From the NCBI RefSeq assembly GCF_002163835.1, contig NZ_CP019331.1, positions 3,235,573 to 3,299,572 on the forward strand: DNA of 64,000 nucleotides, written 5' to 3'. Numbering within the stretch: the first letter of the stretch is position 1; the number at the start of each line of letters is the position of its first letter. Both the position numbers and the translations under genes were made by a program. Below the pieces are notes generated by a model. The model searched no databases and was not told the origin of the DNA. It saw only the letters and a program-made list of their open reading frames with translations. This document shows positions 26,980 to 35,739 of the stretch, piece by piece. Source of the stretch: Polaribacter sp. SA4-10. GTDB taxonomy: Bacteria > Bacteroidota > Bacteroidia > Flavobacteriales > Flavobacteriaceae.

Positions 26980-27753
26980 CTAAGAAAATAATTTATCAAT
27001 CTTTTCTTTTTCTTCTTCAGCTAAAGCGGCATCAACTAAAATACGACCACTGTGCTCATCAATTGTAATTTTCTTTCTATTTGCAATTTCTAATTGAACT
27101 TGTGGTGGAATTGTAAAATAAGAACCTCCAGAAGCTCCACGCTCAATAGCAACAACAGCTAAACCATTTTTCACTTTAGTTCTAATTCTATTGTAAGCAG
27201 TATATAAATGATCGTCTAAAGATTTAGCAAATTCTTCAGATTTTTCTGATAAAAGCTTTTCGTCTTTTTCAGTTTCCTTTAAAATAGCGTCTAATTCTGC
27301 TTTCTTGTGAGTTAAATGTTGTTCTTGTTTTCCTAATTTTTCTTTAGTAGTATCAATTACTTCATTTTTTTGAGAAATCTTAGCTTTGTATTCATTAATT
27401 CTTTTTTCTGCTAATTGAATTTCTAAATCTTGAAATTCAATTTCTTTAGATAAAGAATCAAACTCCCTGTTATTTCTAACTTTTTGTTGTTGTTCGTCGT
27501 ACTTTTTCATCAAAAGATTAGACTCATCAATAGCTATTTTTTTGTTTTTGATGTCTGTTTCTAAATTAGCAACATCTTCTGCTAAATTTGAAACACGTGT
27601 ATTTAATCCGGCAACTTCATCTTCTAAATCTTCAACTTCTAAAGGTAGTTCACCTCTTACGTTTCTAATTTCGTCAATTCTAGAGTCTATTAACTGTAGG
27701 TCGTAAAGTGCTCTTAATTTTTGTTCAACTGAAATTTCTTTCTTTTTTGCCAT
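26980..27753 (-). CDS. DUF164/CdsZ-like coiled-coil protein with a cysteine-free zinc-ribbon remnant
   Basis: A 257-residue protein: a long coiled coil (about residues 15-190) followed by the C-terminal ribbon region GASGGSYFTIPPQVQLEI...DEHSGRILVD. In the wider family this region is a C4 zinc ribbon (CGGC...C..CGR); here all four cysteine positions are Ala, Ser or other residues, so zinc cannot bind there. It lies two bases after the Nif3 gene, a conserved pairing. Likely a cytoplasmic nucleic-acid- or ribosome-associated helper, but this is unproven. Confidence 0.88.
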   Translation of the reverse strand: MAKKKEISVEQKLRALYDLQLIDSRIDEIRNVRGELPLEVEDLEDEVAGLNTRVSNLAEDVANLETDIKNKKIAIDESNLLMKKYDEQQQKVRNNREFDSLSKEIEFQDLEIQLAEKRINEYKAKISQKNEVIDTTKEKLGKQEQHLTHKKAELDAILKETEKDEKLLSEKSEEFAKSLDDHLYTAYNRIRTKVKNGLAVVAIERGASGGSYFTIPPQVQLEIANRKKITIDEHSGRILVDAALAEEEKEKIDKLFS

Positions 27754-27755
27754 GT

Positions 27756-28850
27756 TTATATGTAATAAATAGGATTTGTACTTTTTTCTGATAAAATGAC
27801 TGCAAAATTAGTGAATTTTTTTGTAAGATAATCAACCAAAAGGTTTTTTGTAAACTGTTCGCTCTCATAATGACCAATATCTGCTAATAAAATACTGTTT
27901 TCTGCTTTAAAAAACTCATGATATTTAAAATCTGCACTTACATAAGCATCTGCTCCAGCTCTTATTGCGTTAGAAATTGCAAAACTTCCAGAACCACCCA
28001 AAACGGCTACTTTTTTTATCTTATTGTGGATGAGTTCAGAATAACGAACACATTCTGTATTCATAGTCTGTTTTAAGAATAGTAAAAATTCTTTTTCCTC
28101 CATTGCTGTTGGAAGTTCACCAATCATTCCCATTCCAATATTTTGATGAATATTTTCTGTGGTAATTATTTCATAAGCAACCTCCTCATAAGGATGGTTA
28201 TCATGAAGCGATTTTAAAATCTTAGCTTCATTTTTACTTTCAAAAACAATACTTATTCGCGTTTCTTTTTCTGTGTGAATTTTTCCTTTTTCGCCTATTA
28301 CGGGGTTAGAATTCTCATTTCCTCTGTAAGTTCCTCTGCCTTCAATATTAAAAGAACATTGATCGTAGTTGCCAATATTTCCAGCTCCAGCTTCAAAAAG
28401 CGAATTTCTTAAATCAGCTGCTTTAGTAGAAGGAACAAATGTGGTTAGTTTTTTTATAATTCCCTTTTTAGGAATTAAGATTTTTGTGTTTTCAAGTCCT
28501 AAAACTTCAGACATTTTTGCAGAAACTCCGTTTTTAGAATTGTCTAAAGCAGTGTGAGTTGCATAAATAGCGATATCATTTTTTATTGCTTTTAACACCG
28601 TACGTTCTACGTAAGAATTACCGTTTAGTTTTTTTAATCCTCCAAAAATAATTGGATGAAAACTTATAATTAGATTGCAGTTTTTAGCAATAGCTTCATC
28701 TACTGTTTCTTCTAAAGTGTCTAAAGTAACAAGTATGTTTGTAATTTCTGTTTGATAATTGCCAACTAATAAGCCAACGTTATCAAAATCTTCAGCATAA
28801 CTTAATGGAGCAAGTTCTTCTATGTAATTGGTAATGTCTTTTATAATCAT
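27756..28850 (-). CDS. Nif3-like dinuclear metal centre protein
   Basis: A 364-residue member of the Nif3/GTP-cyclohydrolase-I-type-2 family, toroidal hexamers with a dimetal site. Metal ligands are visible in SFHPIIFGG (near 63), YATHTALDN (near 96) and LLADIGHYESEQF (near 320-332). The middle ~120 residues form the inserted PII-like domain of the longer form. The activity in cells is unclear. It is first in a two-gene operon with the zinc-ribbon-like gene. Promoter box TAACTTTG lies 23-30 bp upstream. Confidence 0.92.
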   Translation of the reverse strand: MIIKDITNYIEELAPLSYAEDFDNVGLLVGNYQTEITNILVTLDTLEETVDEAIAKNCNLIISFHPIIFGGLKKLNGNSYVERTVLKAIKNDIAIYATHTALDNSKNGVSAKMSEVLGLENTKILIPKKGIIKKLTTFVPSTKAADLRNSLFEAGAGNIGNYDQCSFNIEGRGTYRGNENSNPVIGEKGKIHTEKETRISIVFESKNEAKILKSLHDNHPYEEVAYEIITTENIHQNIGMGMIGELPTAMEEKEFLLFLKQTMNTECVRYSELIHNKIKKVAVLGGSGSFAISNAIRAGADAYVSADFKYHEFFKAENSILLADIGHYESEQFTKNLLVDYLTKKFTNFAVILSEKSTNPIYYI

Positions 28851-28872
28851 AAAACAAAATTGATTGGAAAAC

Positions 28873-28880
28873 CAAAGTTA
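28873..28880 (-). promoter_or_regulatory. -7 promoter element (TAACTTTG) of the Nif3 operon
   Basis: Matches TAnnTTTG on the minus strand; a TTG lies 15 bp further upstream, slightly closer than the usual -33 distance. Confidence 0.5.
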
Positions 28881-28926
28881 GCATTTTCCATTCATCAATC
28901 CATAAAAATGACTTATTTTCGTGTTA

Positions 28927-29943
28927 ATGAAATTTCTAAGGTTTTTATTATTTCCATTTGCTGTTCTATATGATTTGATAACTTCAATTCGTAATTTATT
29001 TTTTGATGTTGGGATCTTTAAACAAACATCATTTAAAATACCCGTAATTGTAGTTGGTAACTTAAGTGTTGGAGGAACAGGAAAAACACCACAAATAGAA
29101 TATTTAATACGATTATTGAAGGATAGTTATAAAGTTGCTGTTTTAAGTAGAGGTTATAAACGTAAAACAACGGGTTTTGTATTGTTGAATAAAAACCATT
29201 CTGTAGAAGATGTAGGAGATGAACCTTTGCAGTATTTTAATAAATTTGATAAAATTAATGTTGCTGTTGATGCAAATAGAGTTGAAGGAATAAAGAGGTT
29301 AATTAATGAAAAATCTCCAGAAATTATTTTATTGGATGACGCGTATCAGCATAGAAAAGTAAAAGGAAGTTTTTCTATTTTACTCACTAAATTTAACGAT
29401 TTATTTGCGGATGATTTTTTATTGCCAACAGGGAATTTAAGAGAGCGTAGAAGAGGAGCAAAACGTGCAGATGTTATTTTGGTTACAAAATGTCCTGAAA
29501 ACTTGAGTAAAAAGCAACAAGAGGAAATTAAAAAGAAGTTAGAGAAATATAATAAAAAATTATTTTTTACTACAATTTCTTATGCAAAAAAGACATCTGG
29601 CAGTGATCAGGTTTCTATAGAAGAATTAAAGGAATACGAAGTGCTGTTGCTTACAGGAATTGCAAACCCAAAACCTTTGACAAATTTTTTAACTCAGAAA
29701 CAAATTAATTTTCAGCATTTAAAGTTTTCAGATCATCATCACTTCTCTTCAATAGAAATAAGTGATATCAATAAAAAGTTTGATGCTATTAATGCCTCAA
29801 AAAAAATTATTCTTACTACAGAAAAAGACTATACAAGGTTGGTTGATAAGCTTAAACAAGTTTCCTGTTTAGAAATTGAAACAACATTTTTAGAAAGTGA
29901 AACAATTATTTTTGATGCTGTAATTAAATCTCATTTACAATAA
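28927..29943 (+). CDS. lpxK: Tetraacyldisaccharide 4'-kinase
   Basis: About 338 residues from the ATG at 28927 (a GTG at 28921 is also possible). It phosphorylates the 4' position of the lipid A precursor at the inner membrane. The N-terminal hydrophobic segment (residues 1-20) and the P-loop GNLSVGGTGKTPQIEYL (about 45-61) are diagnostic, as are DDAYQHRKV near 139 and the late TTEKDYTRL. Length is normal. It is divergent from Nif3 and is followed by its own terminator. Confidence 0.95.
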   Translation: MKFLRFLLFPFAVLYDLITSIRNLFFDVGIFKQTSFKIPVIVVGNLSVGGTGKTPQIEYLIRLLKDSYKVAVLSRGYKRKTTGFVLLNKNHSVEDVGDEPLQYFNKFDKINVAVDANRVEGIKRLINEKSPEIILLDDAYQHRKVKGSFSILLTKFNDLFADDFLLPTGNLRERRRGAKRADVILVTKCPENLSKKQQEEIKKKLEKYNKKLFFTTISYAKKTSGSDQVSIEELKEYEVLLLTGIANPKPLTNFLTQKQINFQHLKFSDHHHFSSIEISDINKKFDAINASKKIILTTEKDYTRLVDKLKQVSCLEIETTFLESETIIFDAVIKSHLQ

Positions 29944-29971
29944 AACCGACTCTTAGTGAAGAGTCGGTTTT
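29942..29971 (+). terminator. lpxK terminator
   Basis: AAAACCGACTCT pairs with AGAGTCGGTTTT around a six-base loop, starting at the stop codon. Possibly used in both directions. Confidence 0.85.
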
Positions 29972-30054
29972 ATTGTGGTTTTTTATTTTATAGTTAATTG
30001 GTGCGACACAGAATTTTTTAGAAGTCACTATAAAAAATGAAATGGTTTAATAAA

Positions 30055-30951
30055 TTATAATTTATTAAGAAATAGGGATTTAATTATCCCGTCTGAAAGC
30101 CCAATTTTTGGAACATATATTTTTCTAGCTCCACTCCATTTCATTGCAGACAAGTAAATTTTTGTTGCGGGTATAATTACATCTGCTCTATCTGGATTTA
30201 AACTAAGTTCAGAAATTCTATCTTCATAACTCATTTGTTTTAAAAATTGATATTGAGCATTTAAATAAATAAAAGAAATAGGCTTTCCTTCTGTCCGTCC
30301 AGACATTTTAAATAACTTATTAATGTTACCTCCAGAACCAATTAAGGATATTTTTTTTAAATCTTTAGTGTTTTTCTTAACCCATTTTTCTGCGATAACA
30401 AAAATCTCTTTATTAACAGATTTTTTGTTGTTTAATAAACGAACAGTCCCCATTTTAAAAGATTTTGAAGCAATGATTTTTCCGGCAGAAAAAACGGTGA
30501 TTTCAGTACTACCGCCACCAACATCAACATATAAATAAGAACCATCTCCTTCTATTAATTCATTTAAATCAGTAGACGAAATAATTGCAGCTTCTTCTTT
30601 ACCGCCAATAATATCAATTTTTACACCTGTTTCAGAATAAATTTTTTCTGCTACTAATTTGCCATTTGTGGCTTCTCTCATTGCAGATGTAGCACATGCT
30701 TTATAGCGTTCTACTTTGTGCACTTTCATTAGTAACTTAAAAGCTTCCATTGCATCAATCATCCTAGTAATGTTTTCATCACTAATAATTCCAGAAACAA
30801 AAGCATCTGCTCCTAATCTAATAGGTACACGAACTAAGGAAGATTTTTTAAATTGAGGTTCCTTGTTGTTTTCAACTATAACATTTGAAATTAGTAACCT
30901 AATTGCATTAGAACCGATATCAATTGCTCCGTATTTTTTTATTTCTAACAA
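30055..30951 (-). CDS. Ppx/GppA-family exopolyphosphatase
   Basis: A 298-residue phosphatase of the sugar-kinase/Hsp70 fold. AIDIGSNAIRLLI (about 10-22), YLYVDVGGGSTEITVF near 140 and LIGSGGNINKLF near 205 are family motifs. It hydrolyses polyphosphate or pppGpp; the sequence does not tell which. It lacks the C-terminal HD domain of long Ppx, as in most Bacteroidota. It ends an operon of symporter, pdxH, a histidine phosphatase and this gene; the gap to the previous gene is six bases. Confidence 0.92.
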   Translation of the reverse strand: MLEIKKYGAIDIGSNAIRLLISNVIVENNKEPQFKKSSLVRVPIRLGADAFVSGIISDENITRMIDAMEAFKLLMKVHKVERYKACATSAMREATNGKLVAEKIYSETGVKIDIIGGKEEAAIISSTDLNELIEGDGSYLYVDVGGGSTEITVFSAGKIIASKSFKMGTVRLLNNKKSVNKEIFVIAEKWVKKNTKDLKKISLIGSGGNINKLFKMSGRTEGKPISFIYLNAQYQFLKQMSYEDRISELSLNPDRADVIIPATKIYLSAMKWSGARKIYVPKIGLSDGIIKSLFLNKL

Positions 30952-30957
30952 ACTAAT

Positions 30958-31446
30958 TTATTTATGATTTTTAGGATATTCTACCATAAAAGTTTTCCCT
31001 TTCTTAATGTTCTTCCAATGTTTTTCTTCAAACTGAATGCCAATAACACCACAAGTGGATACATGAGAAATAGGTTTACTTCCAAATTTATTTACAAATG
31101 TATTTATACCATGATCATGACTAAAGATAATTGCAGAATTAAAACCATCATCTAAAGCATTAACAGTCTTCACTAAATAGCCGTCACTAAAGCTATATAA
31201 TTGTCTTTTAATCTTAAGGTTAGAAAGAGGGTATTCGAAATTTTCACAAAAAATTACTGCAGTATGTAATGCTCTGTTTGCACTACTTGAAACAAAAACG
31301 TCTGGTCTGTCTATTTCTTTTGACAAGAATTTAGACATTAAATGAGCGTCTTTTATTCCTCTTTTTTTTAGAGGTCTGTCAATATCTTCTATTCCAGAGT
31401 AATCCCAAGAAGATTTTGCATGTCTAACAATATATAAAGTTTTCAT
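30958..31446 (-). CDS. SixA-like histidine phosphatase
   Basis: A 162-residue phosphoglycerate-mutase-superfamily protein. The catalytic RHAKSSWD lies at residues 8-15 and the second histidine in FSHDHGINTF near 108. SixA removes phosphate from histidine phosphotransfer proteins in E. coli; the substrate here is unknown. It sits between pdxH and the Ppx gene, with the same direction and short spacers. Confidence 0.9.
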   Translation of the reverse strand: MKTLYIVRHAKSSWDYSGIEDIDRPLKKRGIKDAHLMSKFLSKEIDRPDVFVSSSANRALHTAVIFCENFEYPLSNLKIKRQLYSFSDGYLVKTVNALDDGFNSAIIFSHDHGINTFVNKFGSKPISHVSTCGVIGIQFEEKHWKNIKKGKTFMVEYPKNHK

Positions 31447-31481
31447 TCAATTTTAATTGTTGAGTTGTAAATATAGAAAAT

Positions 31482-32129
31482 TTATGGTGCTAACCTTTCT
31501 ATTTTCCAAGAAAAATCTTCATCTAATGTATATCTAATTCTATCATGCATTCTGTTAGGTCTCCCTTGCCAAAACTCTATAGAAATAGGTTTTACCAAAT
31601 AGCCTCCCCAATGTTTTGGTCTCTTAATTTCACTTCCTTCAAACTTCTGTTCAAAAGTTTTTAAACTGGAGTCTAGTTCTTCTCTAGATTGCACAACTTT
31701 ACTTTGGTCAGAGGCCCAAGCACCTAATTTACTTCCATCTGGTCTAGAATCAAAATAGCCATCAGATAAATTTTCTGAAAGCTTTTCGGCTTTTCCTTTT
31801 ATAATAACCTGTTGCTCTAAACCTGCCCAAAAGAAGGATAAACAAATGTTATTATTTGCGGCAATTGATTTTCCTTTTTCTGAATTATAATTCGTGTAAA
31901 AAATAAATCCTTCCCAAGTATATTTTTTAAGTAATACAACTCTACTTTTAGGAAACCCATCTAAACCAATAGATGAAATAGTCATGGCATTACTTTCGTC
32001 TACCATTTCAGAATCATCAGCATTTAAAAACCAATCTCGGAATAATTCAATCGGATTTTCTGGGCAACCACTTTCTAACAGTGCTTTTTTTTCGTAAGAT
32101 TTACGATAATTACTTAAGTCTTTTGGCAT
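31482..32129 (-). CDS. pdxH: Pyridoxamine 5'-phosphate oxidase
   Basis: A 215-residue FMN enzyme making pyridoxal 5'-phosphate. RVVLLKKYTWEGFIFYTNY (about 63-81), then EKGKSIAANN, QSKVVQSREEL and the end GRPNRMHDRIRY...WKIERLAP are diagnostic. Cytoplasmic, normal length. It follows the symporter gene by five bases in the same operon. Supplies the cofactor used by several PLP enzymes in the window (HemL, the 20.1-kb enzyme). Confidence 0.96.
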   Translation of the reverse strand: MPKDLSNYRKSYEKKALLESGCPENPIELFRDWFLNADDSEMVDESNAMTISSIGLDGFPKSRVVLLKKYTWEGFIFYTNYNSEKGKSIAANNNICLSFFWAGLEQQVIIKGKAEKLSENLSDGYFDSRPDGSKLGAWASDQSKVVQSREELDSSLKTFEQKFEGSEIKRPKHWGGYLVKPISIEFWQGRPNRMHDRIRYTLDEDFSWKIERLAP

Positions 32130-32134
32130 TTAGT

Positions 32135-33589
32135 CTATTTTCTTTTTATCAAATATAATCCAACAAAAGTAATTAAACCATTTAAAGGTAAAATTTCCCA
32201 ATGAAATTTATAGGCTCCAATTATGCTTTCTGGTAATGATGTAATAGCAAAACTTAATGAAATTGAAAGTAATGCAATAACCCAAGTATATTTATCTTTA
32301 ATTTTGTGTTTTGTTAAAATTCCAAAAGCAAATAAACCTAATAAAGGTCCATATGTAAATGTGGCGAACTTGAATAAATTTCCAACAACATTTCCTTCTA
32401 GATTATTAAATAAAATAACAACTAATATTAATAGAACTGAAACGCCAATATGTACTTTTTTACGTAACGGTTTTTGTAGTTCTTCTTGTTTTTTTTCTAT
32501 TCCTAAAAAATCAACAGAAAAAGAAGTTGTTAAAGAAGTTAAAGCAGAATCTGCACTTGAATATGCAGCTGCGATTAATCCAATAATAAATGTTATTGCT
32601 AAACCAGTTCCTAAATTTTGATTCATAGCAATTTCTGGGAACAATAAATCTGTTCTTATTTTACCTTCAACAATAGGAATATTTAATCCTATTTTTTCTG
32701 AATATATAAATAATAATGCGCCTAATGATAAAAAGAAAAAATTAACAACAACCAGTAATGTAGCCATTGTAATCATGTTTTTCTGAGCTTCTTTGTTGTT
32801 TTTACAAGTTAGGTTTTTTTGCATCATATCTTGGTCTAAACCAGTCATAGCTATCGCAATAAAGATTCCACCAATAAAATATTTCCAAAAATAGGTAGTT
32901 GCATTTGGGTCATCAAAAAAGAATATTCGACCTTTAGTTGTGAAATCATTAGAATTTAAAAAATCTATAAAACTCCAGTCCAATTTTTTATTAATCAAAT
33001 AAATAGATAATCCTACAGCAACCAACATTGCTAGTGTTTGCAGTGTATCAGTCCAAACGATAGTTTTTATTCCGCCTCTATATGTGTAAATCCAAATAAG
33101 GAGAATAGAGAGAATTACGGTGACTTCAAACGGAACACCAATTTGTTCAAAAACGATGTATTGCATTGCTATAGCAACTAAAAACAATCTAAAAGCAGCT
33201 CCTGTAACTCTAGAAAGTAAAAAGAAAAATGCACCAGTTTTGTAACTTATTTTTCCAAAACGTTGTTCTAAGTATTGATAAATTGATGTAATATTCAGCT
33301 TATAATAAAGGGGGAGCAAAACAAAAGCTATAATTAAATAACCAAAAAAGAACCCAAAAACACCTTGCATATATGCAAACTGTTGTCCGCTAATCATCCC
33401 TGGAACAGAAATAAAGGTAACTCCAGAAAGTGAAGCGCCAATCATACCAAAAGCAACTATGTACCACGGGGAACTTCTTTTTGCTTTAAAAAAAACGGCA
33501 TTAGAATCGTCTTTTCCTGTAAAGTAGGATATTGTAATTAATACCAAGAAATAGGCAATTATTAATATAAAAATATGAACTGGCTGCAT
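32135..33589 (-). CDS. Sodium:solute symporter family protein
   Basis: A 484-residue inner-membrane transporter with about 13 membrane segments. GASLSGVTFISVPGMI (about 51-66) and ITFIIGLIAAAYSSADSALTS (split: IGLIAAAYSSADSA near 340) are signature regions of the SSS/SLC5 family, which move sugars, amino acids, vitamins or anions with sodium. The substrate cannot be told. It is the first gene of the pdxH-sixA-ppx operon; an import of a vitamin B6 form is an attractive but unproven guess from position. Confidence 0.9.
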   Translation of the reverse strand: MQPVHIFILIIAYFLVLITISYFTGKDDSNAVFFKAKRSSPWYIVAFGMIGASLSGVTFISVPGMISGQQFAYMQGVFGFFFGYLIIAFVLLPLYYKLNITSIYQYLEQRFGKISYKTGAFFFLLSRVTGAAFRLFLVAIAMQYIVFEQIGVPFEVTVILSILLIWIYTYRGGIKTIVWTDTLQTLAMLVAVGLSIYLINKKLDWSFIDFLNSNDFTTKGRIFFFDDPNATTYFWKYFIGGIFIAIAMTGLDQDMMQKNLTCKNNKEAQKNMITMATLLVVVNFFFLSLGALLFIYSEKIGLNIPIVEGKIRTDLLFPEIAMNQNLGTGLAITFIIGLIAAAYSSADSALTSLTTSFSVDFLGIEKKQEELQKPLRKKVHIGVSVLLILVVILFNNLEGNVVGNLFKFATFTYGPLLGLFAFGILTKHKIKDKYTWVIALLSISLSFAITSLPESIIGAYKFHWEILPLNGLITFVGLYLIKRK

Positions 33590-33612
33590 CGTTAATTTTG
33601 ATTGTTTAATTA

Positions 33613-33670
33613 TGAGTTACGAATATATGTTTTTCTGTCTTCTTTTTCCGATTTCGTAATTCATAATTCG
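33613..33670. repeat. Intergenic inverted repeat before recR
   Basis: AATTATGAGTTACGAAT and, 30 bp on, TTTCGTAATTCATAATTCGT are imperfect inverted copies of an ATTATGAATTACGA motif, a type of spacer repeat common in Flavobacteriia. Confidence 0.45.
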
Positions 33671-33678
33671 TAATTTTG
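33671..33678 (+). promoter_or_regulatory. -7 promoter element (TAATTTTG) of recR
   Basis: Exact TAnnTTTG match ending six bases before the ATG at 33685. It overlaps the alternative TTG start at 33676, which is therefore rejected; the mRNA is probably leaderless or nearly so. Confidence 0.5.
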
Positions 33679-33684
33679 CAAACT

Positions 33685-34302
33685 ATGGATTTTTCATCAA
33701 AGTTATTAGAAAATGCAGTTAATGAAGTGTCTCGCTTACCAGGAATTGGTAAACGAACTGCTTTGCGTTTGGTTTTACATTTATTAAAACAACCTACAGA
33801 GAATACAAAGTACTTATCTGAAGCATTATTGCATTTAAGAAATGATGTAAAAAATTGTGAAAAATGTCACAATATTTCTGATACAGATTTATGTGATATT
33901 TGTAATAATTCTAAAAGAAACCCAGAAATTGTTTGCGTTGTAGAGGATATTAGGGATGTAATGGCAATTGAAAGTACGTCTCAATTTAACGGATTGTATC
34001 ATGTTTTGGGAGGAAAAATTTCTCCTATTGAAGGAATTGGACCACAGAATTTACAAATAGATTCTTTAGTTAGAAAAATCTCTGAAGGAGAAATTAAAGA
34101 ACTTATTTTTGCTTTAAGCTCAACGATGGAAGGTGATACAACTAATTTCTACATTTTTAAACAGATAGAGGAATTTGAAATTACAACGTCTACCATTGCA
34201 CGTGGAATTTCTGTTGGTGATGAATTAGAGTATGCAGATGAAGTTACGCTTGGAAGATCTATTGTGAATAGAATTCCTTTTGAGCAGTCTATTAGAAATT
34301 AA
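33685..34302 (+). CDS. recR: Recombination mediator RecR
   Basis: About 205 residues from the ATG at 33685. RecR forms a ring with RecF/RecO to load RecA at gaps. The helix-hairpin-helix [13 protein letters not shown] (about 16-28), the C4 zinc finger [16 protein letters not shown] (about 54-69) and the Toprim domain ([12 protein letters not shown], then GLYHVLGG) are all present. The end [13 protein letters not shown] is repeated twice more downstream, at 34939 and 35643, each time with a stop codon, as part of a tandem duplication. Confidence 0.96.
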   Translation: MDFSSKLLENAVNEVSRLPGIGKRTALRLVLHLLKQPTENTKYLSEALLHLRNDVKNCEKCHNISDTDLCDICNNSKRNPEIVCVVEDIRDVMAIESTSQFNGLYHVLGGKISPIEGIGPQNLQIDSLVRKISEGEIKELIFALSSTMEGDTTNFYIFKQIEEFEITTSTIARGISVGDELEYADEVTLGRSIVNRIPFEQSIRN

Positions 34303-34306
34303 AAAT

Positions 34307-34333
34307 AAAAGCCCACTTAAAAAGTGAGCTTTT
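34307..34333. terminator. Terminator between recR and lipoprotein 1 (duplicated at 34985-35011)
   Basis: AAAAGCCCACTT pairs with AAGTGAGCTTTT (one mismatch) and serves both convergent genes. An identical copy stands at 34985-35011 after the second recR tail. Confidence 0.8.
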
Positions 34334-34339
34334 ATGAAT

Positions 34340-34771
34340 TTAAATTTTTATGTAAGAGAAACTTGATGAGTAAGTAGTGCCATCATAAGTTTCTGAGAAT
34401 GAACCACTAAATATTGTATTATTTTGTGAGAAAGTAAGTTCTACGGAGCTATTATCTCCATCTTCAGAAATATTATAGGTAGTAGCGTTTGTGTTTTCCC
34501 AAGTAAAAGTACCATTGTCAACATTTTCACAAACAGCATCTCCATTTCCATTATAACTTTCATCATAACTAACTTGAGAACCGTTTCCGTTTTCTAAAAA
34601 AGTTAATGTGCTTTTTCTAGTACAATCAGTTGTTGTTTCTTCACCATTTTCGGTTTGAGATTTTAATTGCCATGTTCCGATTATAATATTTGATGAAGAC
34701 GTGTCGTCATCACTAGATGAACAAGAGGATAAGCATATAATAAAAGTAAGTAAATAGATGATTTTTTTCAT
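34340..34771 (-). CDS. Lipocalin-like surface lipoprotein, copy 1
   Basis: A 143-residue lipoprotein: signal peptide with lipobox LSSC (Cys at 17) followed at once by SSSDDD, which resembles the acidic export signal that sends lipoproteins to the cell surface in Flavobacteriia. The mature part begins IIIGTWQLKS, the usual start of lipocalin-like domains, with two cysteines that may pair. About 85% identical to the next copy (21 differences in 143 by my count). Function unknown. It is convergent with recR. Confidence 0.82.
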   Translation of the reverse strand: MKKIIYLLTFIICLSSCSSSDDDTSSSNIIIGTWQLKSQTENGEETTTDCTRKSTLTFLENGNGSQVSYDESYNGNGDAVCENVDNGTFTWENTNATTYNISEDGDNSSVELTFSQNNTIFSGSFSETYDGTTYSSSFSYIKI

Positions 34772-35017
34772 GATAAATTTATTTTAAGGTGCAATTTAGT
34801 TAATGAATATCTATTATAGTATTTTTATTTCATCTTTTTTTAAAAATTATTTTGTTTTTTAATTAAAACATAGACAATGAAGTACCTAATTGATTAAAAG
34901 GTTGTTTTCGTATAAATAGTCTCACTTATAAAGAAGTTATTGTGAATCGAATTCCTTTTGAGCAGTCTATTAGAAAATAAAAATAAAAGCCCACTTAAAA
35001 AGTGAGCTTTTATGGAT
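34772..35017. other. Spacer between lipoprotein copies, with second recR tail
   Basis: No gene. It holds the upstream region of lipoprotein 1, the second recR 3'-end copy (34939-34980) and its terminator copy. No start codon or other recR sequence precedes the tail, so it is not a gene on its own. Confidence 0.7.
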
Positions 35018-35449
35018 TTAAATCTTTATGTAACTTGAAGTTGATGTATAAGTAGTACCGTCATAAGTTTCTGAGAATGAGGTGCTAAAAATTGTGTTGT
35101 TTTGTGAGAAAGTGAGTTCTACGGAATTGCTTTGTCCATCTTCAGAAACATTATAGGTAGTAGCATTTGTGTTTTCCCATGTAAAAGTGCCATTGTAATC
35201 ATTTTCACAAACAGCATTTCCAGCTCCATCATAACTTTCATCATAACTAATTTGAGAACCGTTTCCGTTTTTTAAAAAAGTTATTGTGCTTTTTCTAGTG
35301 CAATCAGTTGTTCTTTCTACACCATTTTCGGTCTCAGATTTTAATTGCCATGTTCCAATTATAATATTTGATGAAGACGCGTCGTCATCACTAGATGAAC
35401 AAGAGGATAAACAAATAATAACAGTAAGTAAATAGATAATTTTTTTCAT
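35018..35449 (-). CDS. Lipocalin-like surface lipoprotein, copy 2
   Basis: A 143-residue paralogue of the preceding lipoprotein, same length without gaps. Signal peptide, LSSC lipobox and SSSDDD tether are kept; most changes are in the mature surface-facing part, e.g. GDNSS versus GQSNS and SSSFS versus TSTSS. This pattern, conserved core with changed surface, suggests both copies are functional. Arises from the tandem duplication that also copied the recR end. Confidence 0.82.
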   Translation of the reverse strand: MKKIIYLLTVIICLSSCSSSDDDASSSNIIIGTWQLKSETENGVERTTDCTRKSTITFLKNGNGSQISYDESYDGAGNAVCENDYNGTFTWENTNATTYNVSEDGQSNSVELTFSQNNTIFSTSFSETYDGTTYTSTSSYIKI

Positions 35450-35739
35450 AATAATTTTATTTTGATGCCAATATTACTTAATAATCTTGAGCTGCCTAAA
35501 AAAAATAGGGTAGTTTTCCCTACCCGTTTGGTTTAGTTGCTTGTGAATTAGGGTTTTAATTTTCAAGTAAAAGGATAAAAATTAAAAACCTAATTTATTA
35601 GGAGGTTGTAGGCCTATAAATAGCTTCACTTGTAAAAAAGTTATTGTGAATAGAATTCCTTTTGAGCAGCGTATAAGAAGTTAAATAGAAGTATGCAGTT
35701 GAGTAACTGTTACTGAAAACTGCAACAGCTTACTTAATT
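35450..35739. other. Intergenic stretch with a hairpin and the third recR tail
   Basis: No full gene. A strong hairpin GGGTAGTTTTCCCTACCC lies at 35508-35525, and CCTAATTTATTAGG (perfect inverted repeat) near 35589. At 35643-35684 stands the third recR 3'-end copy, coding [13 protein letters not shown] and a stop. Confidence 0.65.

Larger units (their letters stand above)
34261..35686. repeat. Tandem duplication bounded by three copies of the recR 3' end
   Basis: Copy 1 (34261-34302) is the real recR end. Copy 2 (34939-34980) and copy 3 (35643-35684) repeat the same ~42 bp with the frame and stop kept: [26 protein letters not shown] and [13 protein letters not shown]. Between them lie two units of 678 and 704 bp, each with the post-recR terminator (34307-34333; 34985-35011) and a reversed lipoprotein gene. 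Unit-end sequences before copies 2 and 3 also match (CCTAATT.ATTA..., ATAAATAG..TCACTT). Confidence 0.85.

Noticed and set aside
35508..35525. Riboswitch in the lipoprotein-hemJ spacer
   Set aside because: A single strong hairpin without any recognisable aptamer core and not in a leader of a suitable gene.
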